Virus record (IMG/VR): IMGVR_UViG_3300022937_003894
Span: 1-20,518 of that record
DNA length: 20,518 bases
DNA from: a virus
Strand: one strand, 5' to 3'
In this document: positions 12,987 to 19,289 of the stretch, one piece after another
Position numbering within the stretch: the first letter of the stretch is position 1
How the letters are laid out: each line of letters starts with the position of its first letter
Program-made: the position numbers and the translations under genes
Notes under the pieces: model-generated
The model's input: the letters and a program-made list of their open reading frames with translations, nothing else
Told to the model about the DNA's origin: nothing
Database searches by the model: none

Positions 12987-13910
12987 CTATTTAGTTTTAA
13001 ACTTAATAAATTTTAATGTACCATTTAAAGTTAAATTTATTTTTTTAAACTTTGCATCCGATGTTATCAGTTGATTACTATCAACTGGTTTAGCATTACT
13101 TGTATGTGATATAGTAATATGTGGTTTACCTGGATTTAATCGTTTAATTCCTGCTATATCAACCACAACTGCCTGAATATTATCATTGCTATATAAATCT
13201 AAAGTTTTAATTTTAAATTTATCGTTTAATTGTTTTTCTAAAATTCTTGAATCATAATCACTAGGTCTATATGCAATTGTCACATGATGTGCAACAATTA
13301 TAGAATGTATTGCATATTTTTTCAATGATTCATGACTTTTTTTATCCAACACTATTGCAAAATAGCCATTCGCATTATTGTTTTTATATTCTATATCTTC
13401 ACTAATTTCTTCGTTCAACAATTTATTCAATTTATTAATAGTAGAAGATGCGGATATATGATAAATTCCTATTCCCCCTTTTGCCTCCCATTTTTCAATA
13501 TTATCTATTGTATCGTCAATCAAAATATTCGCTATATTATTTTTTACAGCATATTTAGGTTTTTCAGATGTAAAAACTGTGATGACTTTATTTGGGGAAA
13601 ATCCATAATGCTTTTTCATCCATTGCTTCTTATGATCTGATGCATATGGCATTGCTCTCTTACCAGGCATTCCTGTTAACATATCAACATCATATTTTTT
13701 CAATTCTTTCATCAATAAATCTGCATCTTTCATTTTAGGTAAATTCAAAAACCAATCACCAGGCAAATTCCTAAATGGTAATATATCTTCGATCTTTTTG
13801 TCTGGACCATAAATTTTTTTTACCTGACCCTCAAAATCAGCAACTACACCATCCATGTCACAATAAATTTTAGGTCTATTTTGATTTAAAACTTCTTTTA
13901 AAGTTTTCAT
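12987..13910 (-). CDS. HAD phosphatase fused to a 2H phosphoesterase (RNA end-healing candidate)
   Basis: 307 residues in two domains. Residues 12-165 are a HAD phosphatase: YCDMDGV with D18 and D20, MLTG with T79, SEKPK with K117/K119, and ILIDDTIDN with D132 and D133, closest to 5'(3')-deoxyribonucleotidase NT5C-like proteins. Residues 182-307 form a 2H phosphoesterase: GYFAIVL, then H209-V-T211 (HVTIAY) and H264-I-T266 (HITIS), the paired HxT motifs of 2',3'-cyclic phosphodiesterases. A linker rich in N, E and K separates them. Its ATG overlaps the RNA ligase stop by four bases and GGAG lies nearby. In this operon the fusion could remove 3'-phosphate and open 2',3'-cyclic phosphate before ligation. 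A nucleotide-pool phosphatase is the alternative for the HAD half. Confidence 0.82.
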   Translation of the reverse strand: MKTLKEVLNQNRPKIYCDMDGVVADFEGQVKKIYGPDKKIEDILPFRNLPGDWFLNLPKMKDADLLMKELKKYDVDMLTGMPGKRAMPYASDHKKQWMKKHYGFSPNKVITVFTSEKPKYAVKNNIANILIDDTIDNIEKWEAKGGIGIYHISASSTINKLNKLLNEEISEDIEYKNNNANGYFAIVLDKKSHESLKKYAIHSIIVAHHVTIAYRPSDYDSRILEKQLNDKFKIKTLDLYSNDNIQAVVVDIAGIKRLNPGKPHITISHTSNAKPVDSNQLITSDAKFKKINLTLNGTLKFIKFKTK

Positions 13911-15004
13911 ATTGTCTCCAAAAATTTATTTGCTTTCTCTAAAGCATTTGTATTTTTTTCAACATAATTTTTAATTAATGATATGATAAATTCATCGGTT
14001 GGATTTTTTAAAGATTGCATGATTAAATGAAAATCTTCATCATCTTTTATAGACATGGCAAAAGTTTTCTTATCGCCATCATATCGTTTCAAGGAATTTT
14101 TAATTTTATCGAATTTACACAAAATTAAACCAACAATTTTTGTTCTAATATTCTTAATTCTATCTATTATTTCAACCTGATCTTCGGGAACATTAGAAAT
14201 TAAATCATCAATTGTTTCATCTAAAATACAATTGATTATAAAATTAGTTGATTGTACATCTACAGTTAACAATCTATGATTTTTTAGATACCAAGGTGTC
14301 TTAACTTTGATCATTTGACCATCATCAAAATGTAAAACATATCCTTCAAGTTCTTCTGAATCTAATGAACTCATGGTATCTTGATAATTCATTTCGACTT
14401 TTTTAGCAGTTTTAATGCCCCATTTTTTACCACAATCATCAATGTTTAAATATTTACCATTAGAATTATCTCTCAAGGCAACTAATACTAAATCAGTGTA
14501 TTTGTATCCGACAACTACTCTATTAAAAGGTGAAACATATTCAAAAATTGCTGCCAAATTATTTTTTAATGTAAAATCAACAAATGATTTAACATTAAAA
14601 TTTGTATTGTAAACGGATTGCGCAGAAACTGCTTGTTTCGATTCAAATGACATTTTAGTTTTGGCAAAAACTTTATCTCCTATGGGAATGAATCTAATCA
14701 TTGAACCGTCCAATTTTTCATATACACCAACTAATTTTTTATCCTTTAAATCATTTGACATATAATTAGTTGTTTGATTCAAATTAAAAAATTTATGCAA
14801 ATGTAAAAAAGGATTTGACCATACATTGTTCTTTTTTTGAACAAACGTTAGACCTCTCATTTCAAAAGCATTAAAATTATCAAAATCTTTAAAATCCGCC
14901 ATCATGTAATGAAACATTGCAACATTATGACCATTGACAGTCACATGTTTGGAATAAAAACATGAATTTTTATTAGTTATAGCCAATGCATCTTCGTATT
15001 TCAT
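13907..15004 (-). CDS. RNA ligase, T4 Rnl1 family
   Basis: 365 residues, close to T4 Rnl1 (374). Motifs in order: FEMRGLTFV with R50, nucleotidyl motif I YEKLDGSMI with adenylated lysine K97, motif III/IIIa AIFEYVSPFNRVVV at 152-165, motif IV EGYVLHF at 220-226 and motif V MIKVKTPWYL at 231-240. The helical C-terminal region (roughly 250-365) fits the Rnl1-specific domain. The enzyme joins 5'-phosphate and 3'-hydroxyl RNA ends with ATP, typically to repair tRNAs cut in the anticodon loop. It overlaps the HAD-2H gene by four bases and follows the kinase gene by six, so the repair enzymes are probably made together. No good Shine-Dalgarno precedes ATG 15004. Confidence 0.9.
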   Translation of the reverse strand: MKYEDALAITNKNSCFYSKHVTVNGHNVAMFHYMMADFKDFDNFNAFEMRGLTFVQKKNNVWSNPFLHLHKFFNLNQTTNYMSNDLKDKKLVGVYEKLDGSMIRFIPIGDKVFAKTKMSFESKQAVSAQSVYNTNFNVKSFVDFTLKNNLAAIFEYVSPFNRVVVGYKYTDLVLVALRDNSNGKYLNIDDCGKKWGIKTAKKVEMNYQDTMSSLDSEELEGYVLHFDDGQMIKVKTPWYLKNHRLLTVDVQSTNFIINCILDETIDDLISNVPEDQVEIIDRIKNIRTKIVGLILCKFDKIKNSLKRYDGDKKTFAMSIKDDEDFHLIMQSLKNPTDEFIISLIKNYVEKNTNALEKANKFLETI

Positions 15005-15010
15005 AATTTT

Positions 15011-15520
15011 TTATATTTTTTTAATTTCAATATCGTCAAAACCTTCTTCTTCAGTAGGAGGTTCATAATTCGAAAGCATCTGCTGTAGTAAATTTACAGG
15101 TAAGTTTTTTCCCTCTGCCGCTCTCATTTTATTTCTTGCCTTTAACGTAGACAGATCAGTTTCAAATGCAACGGCAATTTTTCTATAATGTTTAGGAATT
15201 CTAGATAAAAATTTCGATCTAGATTTTCTGTTCATCATTGTCATATCAATTACAAAATTTTTACCATTATTAATTAATTGATCAAATTTCAAATTCAATT
15301 CCTTATTAACAGAATTTTGATCAATTTTTGAAAATATTAAATTATAATTGTTCAATCCTAACTTATGACCATGATTCATCACTATTTCATCTCTTGATAA
15401 AACGTTTTTAAGACCTTCTCTTTTAATATAAGTTGTTTTTCCTACACCAGGAGGACCTATAATAAAAGTAACAGTTTTATTTTTATTTGCCTCTGCTTGA
15501 AGGCCTCTAAACGTTTTCAT
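15011..15520 (-). CDS. Polynucleotide 5'-kinase-like P-loop enzyme
   Basis: 169 residues with a P-loop kinase fold resembling the kinase half of T4 Pnkp. Walker A is GPPGVGKTT at 22-30 (K28). LSRDEIV at 41-47 resembles the Pnkp NRDD segment. VIDMTMMNRKSRSKFL at 90-105 follows the 'D.T..N...R' pattern, arginines R129 and R133 could form the lid, and PVNLLQQMLSNYEPP and EGFDDI at 141-163 match the Pnkp 'P...L..M...P...EGFD' tail. The 3'-phosphatase half of Pnkp is missing; a HAD domain is instead found two genes downstream. The likely reaction is ATP-dependent phosphorylation of 5'-OH RNA ends. It starts seven bases after bS21. Confidence 0.82.
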   Translation of the reverse strand: MKTFRGLQAEANKNKTVTFIIGPPGVGKTTYIKREGLKNVLSRDEIVMNHGHKLGLNNYNLIFSKIDQNSVNKELNLKFDQLINNGKNFVIDMTMMNRKSRSKFLSRIPKHYRKIAVAFETDLSTLKARNKMRAAEGKNLPVNLLQQMLSNYEPPTEEEGFDDIEIKKI

Positions 15521-15527
15521 ATATTAT

Positions 15528-15770
15528 CTAAAAAAATATTTCATCTGAATTTTTTTCAAGATTTTTGATTTCCCTATGCAAATCTTTGATTCTCTGACGT
15601 TCTGCATTTTCTCTTTTCAGTTTTTTAGCTAAAGAAGGTTTAATAAAGAATTCATGTTTTTTAATTTGCATCAAAATTCCCTCATCATTTACCATATTTT
15701 TAAACTTTTGAAGAGTTTTAAAGTTGTTTTGAGATGTATTCTGAACGCTCACTCTTACACATTTTGTCAT
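15528..15770 (-). CDS. rpsU: Ribosomal protein bS21
   Basis: 80 residues with the bS21 layout: a short strand (VRVSVQN), then FKTLQKFKNMVNDEGILMQIKKHEFFIKPS matching the bacterial '[28 protein letters not shown]', then a basic helix (KRENAERQRIKDLHREIK) and an acidic end. It is slightly longer than typical bacterial bS21 (about 70). bS21 sits near the anti-Shine-Dalgarno region of 16S rRNA in the 30S subunit. Marine phages, including pelagiphages, are known to carry bS21 homologues. It is the first gene after a sigma70-like promoter (15823-15851) and heads the kinase-ligase-HAD/2H series. Its leader of about 45 bases has only a weak Shine-Dalgarno, AAGAGA. Confidence 0.88.
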   Translation of the reverse strand: MTKCVRVSVQNTSQNNFKTLQKFKNMVNDEGILMQIKKHEFFIKPSLAKKLKRENAERQRIKDLHREIKNLEKNSDEIFF

Positions 15771-15822
15771 ATAGGTTCTCTTGTTTAAATGTTTTTAAAA
15801 AAGCACTCACGCACTTAAAAAT

Positions 15823-15851
15823 AGTATATATCAATCATTGGCATTTGTCAA
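15823..15851 (-). promoter_or_regulatory. Sigma70-type promoter for the bS21/RNA-repair operon
   Basis: The minus strand has TTGACA at 15846-15851 (perfect -35) and TATACT at 15823-15828 (one mismatch from TATAAT), separated by exactly 17 bases. Transcription would start near 15816, about 45 bases before the bS21 ATG. It is the best promoter match I found in the window and fits an early or middle gene read by host RNA polymerase. Confidence 0.75.
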
Positions 15852-15925
15852 TCTTTTTTTTAGTATAAAAAATTAATTTTCCACATTCTGTTTCAACCAT
15901 ATTCATTTCTAAATTGTCGAGTGAT

Positions 15926-15948
15926 GCCAGTGAGATTTTCTCACTGGC
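15926..15948 (-). terminator. Nine-pair hairpin at the end of the upstream operon
   Basis: GCCAGTGAG (15926-15934) and CTCACTGGC (15940-15948) form a perfect nine-pair stem with a five-base loop, by far the strongest hairpin in the window. It lies between the upstream genes and the bS21 promoter and contains the stop codon of a 22-codon frame. There is no T run on its minus-strand 3' side, so it is not a classical intrinsic terminator; it may block exonucleases at an mRNA end or help termination. Confidence 0.55.
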
Positions 15949-16009
15949 GCATACGTTGATAGTTTGGATCTTTTAGTGATCCTTTATACCTCCAAATTTT
16001 TTTTAACAT
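15941..16009 (-). CDS. 22-aa micro-ORF ending inside the hairpin
   Basis: From ATG 16007-16009 a 22-codon frame runs to TGA 15941-15943. The product is basic and aromatic (starts MLKKIWRYKGSLKDP and ends with RMRQ). TAAGGAA, overlapping the stop of the upstream 100-aa gene, sits four to five bases before the ATG, a good ribosome-binding site. The last codons and the stop fall in the 3' part of the hairpin sequence. The amino-acid choice looks protein-like, but at 22 codons chance cannot be excluded. An internal GGAGG within the frame is an oddity. Confidence 0.4.
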   Translation of the reverse strand: MLKKIWRYKGSLKDPNYQRMRQ

Positions 16010-16016
16010 TTTTTCC

Positions 16017-16319
16017 TTATACATTGATGGAATTTCTAATAAATCCTCTTGTTGATGTTTTTAAAAACTCATAGCCTTGTGTTTTCAAATTCATTTCATA
16101 ATCTAAATTCGAATCAAATAAATCTTTATTTATTTTAAAATTGACTCTATTTCTCATTAATGGTTTATCTGGATTTTCATCTCTATTTTTTTTATTTAAA
16201 TATATAAAAAAAATCATTTCACAATTGTCATCAGATTTTTCAATGATATAATCTATTTTAAAATAAGCATTTTTTGCAGTCCAACCATAAGTTGTCAAAT
16301 AATCTTTTTCAATTGCCAT
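16017..16319 (-). CDS. Hypothetical phage protein, 100 aa
   Basis: 100 residues, mixed alpha/beta, starting MAIEKDYLTTYGWTAKNAYFKIDYI and rich in charged residues (EKSDDNCEM, LNKKNRDENPDKP, then KINKDLFDSN). The opening 'EKDYLTTYG..A..AYFKI' resembles small proteins found near structural and tail genes in marine phages, but I do not recognise a family. GAGGA eight bases upstream supports ATG 16319. It overlaps the end of the two-helix membrane protein by one base and sits downstream of the tail-fibre-like gene, so an accessory structural or tail role is a reasonable guess only. Confidence 0.65.
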   Translation of the reverse strand: MAIEKDYLTTYGWTAKNAYFKIDYIIEKSDDNCEMIFFIYLNKKNRDENPDKPLMRNRVNFKINKDLFDSNLDYEMNLKTQGYEFLKTSTRGFIRNSINV

Positions 16320-16702
16320 TATTCAGAATCCTCTTTTTTTAATTTTCTTCTTCTATATAACTCAGCATTTTCTTTTGATTCATTGTCATCTGACTTAAAC
16401 CAGTAATCTCCAGTCTTTGCCACCGTAGCTACAAATGCTCCAATCATAATGTTGACTAAATCTCTAGAACCTTGAGGCAATTCTGCATAGAATAATACCC
16501 AAAAGAAAAATATAAAAGTTCCAAAAATGACTAATGATAGTATCATTCTTGCAATCCAATTTAAAATTTTTCTTCTCTCTAAACTTTCATATTTCAATGC
16601 TTCAATCGGATCATGTTCCCACACTCTTTCATTATCCACTTCTATCAACTCCTCTGGAGTGTTAATCTTACCATCGCCTAATCTTTTTTTGTTGTAAAAC
16701 AT
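16319..16702 (-). CDS. Small two-helix membrane protein, holin-like candidate
   Basis: 127 residues. A charged N-terminal half (TPEELIEVDNERVWEHD, then YESLERRK) leads into two hydrophobic helices: about 48-72 (NWIARMILSLVIFGTFIFFFW and onward) and about 83-103 (LVNIMIGAFVATVAKTGDYWF). A very basic and acidic tail follows (RRRKLKKEDSE). Two close transmembrane helices with a charged tail fit class II holins and the 'D.I..I.GA....V....YWFGS' type of phage membrane proteins, but no family is certain. AGGAT lies about seven bases before ATG 16702, inside a palindrome (16709-16724) that could hide it in RNA. Confidence 0.65.
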   Translation of the reverse strand: MFYNKKRLGDGKINTPEELIEVDNERVWEHDPIEALKYESLERRKILNWIARMILSLVIFGTFIFFFWVLFYAELPQGSRDLVNIMIGAFVATVAKTGDYWFKSDDNESKENAELYRRRKLKKEDSE

Positions 16703-16708
16703 TATAGT

Positions 16709-16724
16709 TTATCCTATAGGATAA
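16709..16724 (-). promoter_or_regulatory. 16-base perfect palindrome covering the ribosome-binding site
   Basis: TTATCCTATAGGATAA is a perfect palindrome seven bases upstream of ATG 16702. As RNA it can form a six-pair stem with a TATA loop that would sequester AGGA, the ribosome-binding site of the membrane-protein gene; as DNA it could be an operator. Confidence 0.45.
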
Positions 16725-16731
16725 TATCTCT

Positions 16732-16750
16732 TATTCATAAATTATGAATA
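16732..16750 (-). repeat. Inverted repeat at the end of the tail-fibre-like gene
   Basis: TATTCATAA (16732-16740) and TTATGAATA (16742-16750) are perfect nine-base arms around one base. The repeat spans the stop codon of the fibre-like gene. No T run follows on the minus strand. As DNA it looks like a protein-binding site, as RNA a weak A/T stem. A second palindrome lies eight bases further on. Confidence 0.45.
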
Positions 16751-17196
16751 GTTACCATGATGTCACCCAATGATATGCCATTACCATCACTATCTCTAGG
16801 TGTAAATCTAACATAAGTTGTATACCTATTGACACCTAAGTCAATCGCATAACCCGAACTATAATTAAGTCCATCCCATGTAGCTTGAACAATATAATTA
16901 TTTGTTGATGCATATGGTATTGGGAATGTTAAATCATAAAGGTTATCAGTACCATCCTGAGAAAATGATACTGTATAATTTGCTGTTCCAGTCCAAGTAG
17001 AACTAGCACCATTCATGGTAATAAAACCAGTTGCTGCCGGTCCACCACCAATTACAGTACCTCCTGGTGTAGAACCATCAGATTTTTTAAATCCTCCACT
17101 CTCAGGATCATAAAAAACTTCTCCACTATTGCCTATGAATTCCGAAGGTTCTGTACCTCCCAATTTTTCTACAAAAAATCTGTTTACAACTCCCAT
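16735..17196 (-). CDS. Tail-fibre-like structural protein
   Basis: 153 residues. The N-terminal part reads IGNSGEVFYDPESGGFKKSD followed by GSTPGG, the 'GE.YYD...G.L..SDG.TPGG' element common in tail fibres and other structural proteins of marine phages. The rest is rich in T, S, G, N and Y with beta-strand character (NYTVSFSQDGTDNLYDLTF, YIVQATWDGLNYSS, TTYVRFTPRDSDG, ISLGDIMVTIHNL), as in small fibre or decoration proteins. It has no signal peptide. It sits between the exported nuclease and the two-helix protein. The end of the gene coincides with an inverted repeat. It may be a short fibre tip, or a host-recognition accessory protein. Confidence 0.75.
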   Translation of the reverse strand: MGVVNRFFVEKLGGTEPSEFIGNSGEVFYDPESGGFKKSDGSTPGGTVIGGGPAATGFITMNGASSTWTGTANYTVSFSQDGTDNLYDLTFPIPYASTNNYIVQATWDGLNYSSGYAIDLGVNRYTTYVRFTPRDSDGNGISLGDIMVTIHNL

Positions 17197-17206
17197 ATTT
17201 ATCTCT

Positions 17207-18055
17207 CTATTGTAATTTGTTTAAAATAGTTTTAATCGATTTTAATTGTTCGGCATTTAACTCGGTTTTCTTGTATATTTTTAATAATTTTATCAATTCC
17301 GTTTTATCTGTATTATTAAAAATTATTTTTTTACCAACACTCCTGTTAAACATTCTGAACACTTCATCACAATTTTTTTCATAAAATTTAGGATTTTTAC
17401 CGTTTATACTATCATAATCTTCATCATTCCAAATAAAAAAACATTCTCTATATCCAGTATTTGACACAAATATCTTCGCAAATGAACTAGGAACTTGTAT
17501 ATTATTTTTCCCTATTGTTTCAGGATCATTATCCCAGAAAGCTAAACTAATTGTTTCCAAACTACCATATTTTTCTGCCATTTCTCTCTCATATTTTTCA
17601 AGAGAAATATATTTGTATCTATTTGTCTTCGGTGTTTGTGGTACAATATTGGACATTTTATATGTGCTATTTAATGCATTTTCATTCCAATCGAATGAAG
17701 CATCAGATGCACCAAAATGTCCTCTATCATATCCCGAATTTGTGTAATCTCTTGTTGTTGACTCAAAACCTTTCGGTATTCTATTATCAGTATAAAAACT
17801 TGGTCTTTTCTTTATACCATCTTTTGATACCTTTTTACCTTCTATTTTTGTATATATTGCTGAAGGACTTTTTCTATCGTAATCATAACATGTGACAAAA
17901 TAATCAATTAAAATCAAATCACAATTTTTTTTATTAAAAATAGAATTTAATTCTTTAATATTGTCAGAATTTATGTCGATAGAAAGTGCATTATTATATA
18001 AAAATAATAATACTAATAATAAAATTGTTTTCTTTAATCTTGACAACAACTGCAT
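17207..18055 (-). CDS. Exported DNA/RNA non-specific endonuclease (DRGH family)
   Basis: 282 residues. The N-terminus (MQLLSRLKKTILLLVLLFLY, then NNALS) is a signal peptide or membrane anchor cut near residue 25. The nuclease domain has the signature YDRGHFGASD with the catalytic histidine H113 in D110-R-G-H. SNIVPQTPKTNRYKY supplies the metal-binding asparagine, probably N145, 32 residues on (Serratia nuclease spacing is 30). The family is sugar-non-specific and cuts DNA and RNA. Export suggests action in the periplasm or outside the cell, for example on competing or environmental DNA, or on host DNA after lysis. Its ATG lies inside the 3' end of the cysteine-rich microgene, so the two are probably coupled. 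Confidence 0.88.
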   Translation of the reverse strand: MQLLSRLKKTILLLVLLFLYNNALSIDINSDNIKELNSIFNKKNCDLILIDYFVTCYDYDRKSPSAIYTKIEGKKVSKDGIKKRPSFYTDNRIPKGFESTTRDYTNSGYDRGHFGASDASFDWNENALNSTYKMSNIVPQTPKTNRYKYISLEKYEREMAEKYGSLETISLAFWDNDPETIGKNNIQVPSSFAKIFVSNTGYRECFFIWNDEDYDSINGKNPKFYEKNCDEVFRMFNRSVGKKIIFNNTDKTELIKLLKIYKKTELNAEQLKSIKTILNKLQ

Positions 18056-18126
18056 GGATTATCTTCTGAGCATTCACAATTTTCGCAATCGCATTCTGGA
18101 TTATTACAATTTGGATTATTACACAT
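18034..18126 (-). CDS. 30-aa cysteine-rich, metallothionein-like microprotein
   Basis: A 31-codon frame from ATG 18124-18126 to TAA 18034-18036. Nine of 30 residues are cysteine, at positions 2, 7, 12, 14, 17, 19, 25, 27 and 28, in C-x-C and C-C arrangements separated by N, P, D and E. This spacing is like metallothioneins and other metal-thiolate clusters. Aromatic residues are absent and the protein is acidic. TAGGAGA about six bases upstream gives a clear ribosome-binding site, and the frame overlaps the nuclease start by 22 bases. Likely roles are binding zinc, copper or another soft metal, or redox buffering. No family is certain. It lacks a signal peptide, so it would stay in the cytoplasm. 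Confidence 0.7.
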   Translation of the reverse strand: MCNNPNCNNPECDCENCECSEDNPCSCCQD

Positions 18127-18135
18127 AAAAATCTC

Positions 18136-18609
18136 CTACATTAATTGATTGAAACTTGAAGGACTAATACCTGAATAATTATTTACAATATGCTCTATCA
18201 TATCTTCAATATCATGGGATTTTAATTCAGGCACATCAAAAAAATTACCATACTCGTTTAAAATATTTTCAAAATTATTAAAATTTGTATGAATAGACAT
18301 AATTTTCATGGTATTTCCGCAATTAAAAGATAAAACATTATCTGTTTTAATATTATTTTTTTTCAGATAATTTATTTTTTCTGTCATATATTTAAAAAAT
18401 ACCTCTTCATCACTTATAACATTAAAAACACTAAATAACATACCATCTTTACTAACTATAGAATCTCTCAAAATATAATGATCGTCCATATCGGCAAATT
18501 TTTGAAAAATATCAGATTCTTTTTTATAATGTTCATGAATGTATCTGTAATGTTGTATTTTTTCATTCGAGATTTTTGATTTTAATTCTACGCTATATGC
18601 AATTTTCAT
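18136..18609 (-). CDS. Hypothetical protein, 157 aa
   Basis: 157 residues, mixed alpha/beta and rich in Asn, Ile, Lys and His. It starts MKIAYSVELKSKISNEKIQHYRYIHEHYK. The middle (YILRDSIVSKDGMLFSVFNVISDEEVFFKYM) looks like two strands and a helix, and the tail (PELKSHDIEDMIEHIVNNYSG) is helical. No signal peptide, no membrane helix and no recognisable motif. Only one cysteine. It lies between nitroreductase (four bases upstream) and the cysteine-rich microgene (nine bases downstream), so it belongs to the same transcription unit. I do not recognise a family. Confidence 0.6.
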   Translation of the reverse strand: MKIAYSVELKSKISNEKIQHYRYIHEHYKKESDIFQKFADMDDHYILRDSIVSKDGMLFSVFNVISDEEVFFKYMTEKINYLKKNNIKTDNVLSFNCGNTMKIMSIHTNFNNFENILNEYGNFFDVPELKSHDIEDMIEHIVNNYSGISPSSFNQLM

Positions 18610-18613
18610 ATTT

Positions 18614-19288
18614 TCATATTCTATAAGTTGTTATGGTTTTACGTCCAAAAACGGAATTCGTATATACATGTTCATCATTTTCAAATACATAATTTCGTGG
18701 AACACCTGGCCTTCCTTTTCCGACACCAAGAGCAACGGAAAATTCCTTAACATTATTACTAAATTGTTTTAAAAATATTAACATTTCATCATTTAATACG
18801 CATCCACAAAAACCAGTTTGATAACCCAGACTTTGCGCAACTATTGCAGCAGCCGATGAAGAAATACCAACATGCATCGATTGAGTTGTGACCGATGTTC
18901 CGTTCTGTTCTGGTGATCTGTAATCAACTTCTCTATCATTATTAGTATTTTCATTATCTGCATATCCTTCAGTGTAATCTGATATCAAATATTGATCAAC
19001 AATATCTGTTCTACCCCATATCAAAACCAAAGGCGCCATCATCTGGCCGTTATGATATTTTGCTCTATTTGATAATGAAAAATCCAAATCATCTTGAGCA
19101 ATTGAAAAAATATGCTTAATATGTTCTTTATCCGTAAATGCAAATAATTCATAATCAATAATGTTTTTTCGTGTAGGCATATTTGTACATGCTTTCATAA
19201 TCAATTCAATGTCTTCTTCTTTGACGGGTTCATCAGTCCAATTTCTTTGGCATTTTGCCGCATTTTCAGTAACTGATAGCCAATCCAT
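18614..19288 (-). CDS. Nitroreductase-family protein
   Basis: 224 residues with the nitroreductase fold. The N-terminus 'ENAAKCQRNWTDEPVKEEDIELIMKACTNMPTRKNI' follows the usual 'R..R.W.D.PV...D...I..A....PS..N'. The segment VTTQSMHVGISSSAAAIVAQSLGYQTGFCG fits the FMN-binding, dimer-forming core, and SVALGVGKGRPG is the typical near-C-terminal motif. It would use FMN and NAD(P)H to reduce a nitro, quinone or flavin substrate. Nitroreductase-like genes occur in other marine phages. GAGG upstream supports ATG 19288. The peroxiredoxin at 11869-12411 is a second redox enzyme in the window. The physiological substrate is unknown. Confidence 0.82.
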   Translation of the reverse strand: MDWLSVTENAAKCQRNWTDEPVKEEDIELIMKACTNMPTRKNIIDYELFAFTDKEHIKHIFSIAQDDLDFSLSNRAKYHNGQMMAPLVLIWGRTDIVDQYLISDYTEGYADNENTNNDREVDYRSPEQNGTSVTTQSMHVGISSSAAAIVAQSLGYQTGFCGCVLNDEMLIFLKQFSNNVKEFSVALGVGKGRPGVPRNYVFENDEHVYTNSVFGRKTITTYRI

Positions 19289-19289
19289 A

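Noticed and set aside
15835-15906. 23-codon minus-strand frame (starts MNMVETECGK) between the hairpin and the bS21 promoter, open further upstream without a start
   Set aside because: No ribosome-binding site, and it runs through the -35 of a near-perfect promoter. The open stretch upstream has no start codon, and joining it to the 22-codon frame would need an unusual +1 shift with no visible signal.
18034-18126. Cysteine-rich frame as a chance product of the repeated ATTNCA-type sequence on the plus strand
   Set aside because: The local sequence is mildly repetitive (TTACAATTTGGATT-like units), so chance was considered. The clear ribosome-binding site, defined start and stop and metal-type cysteine spacing favour a real gene.
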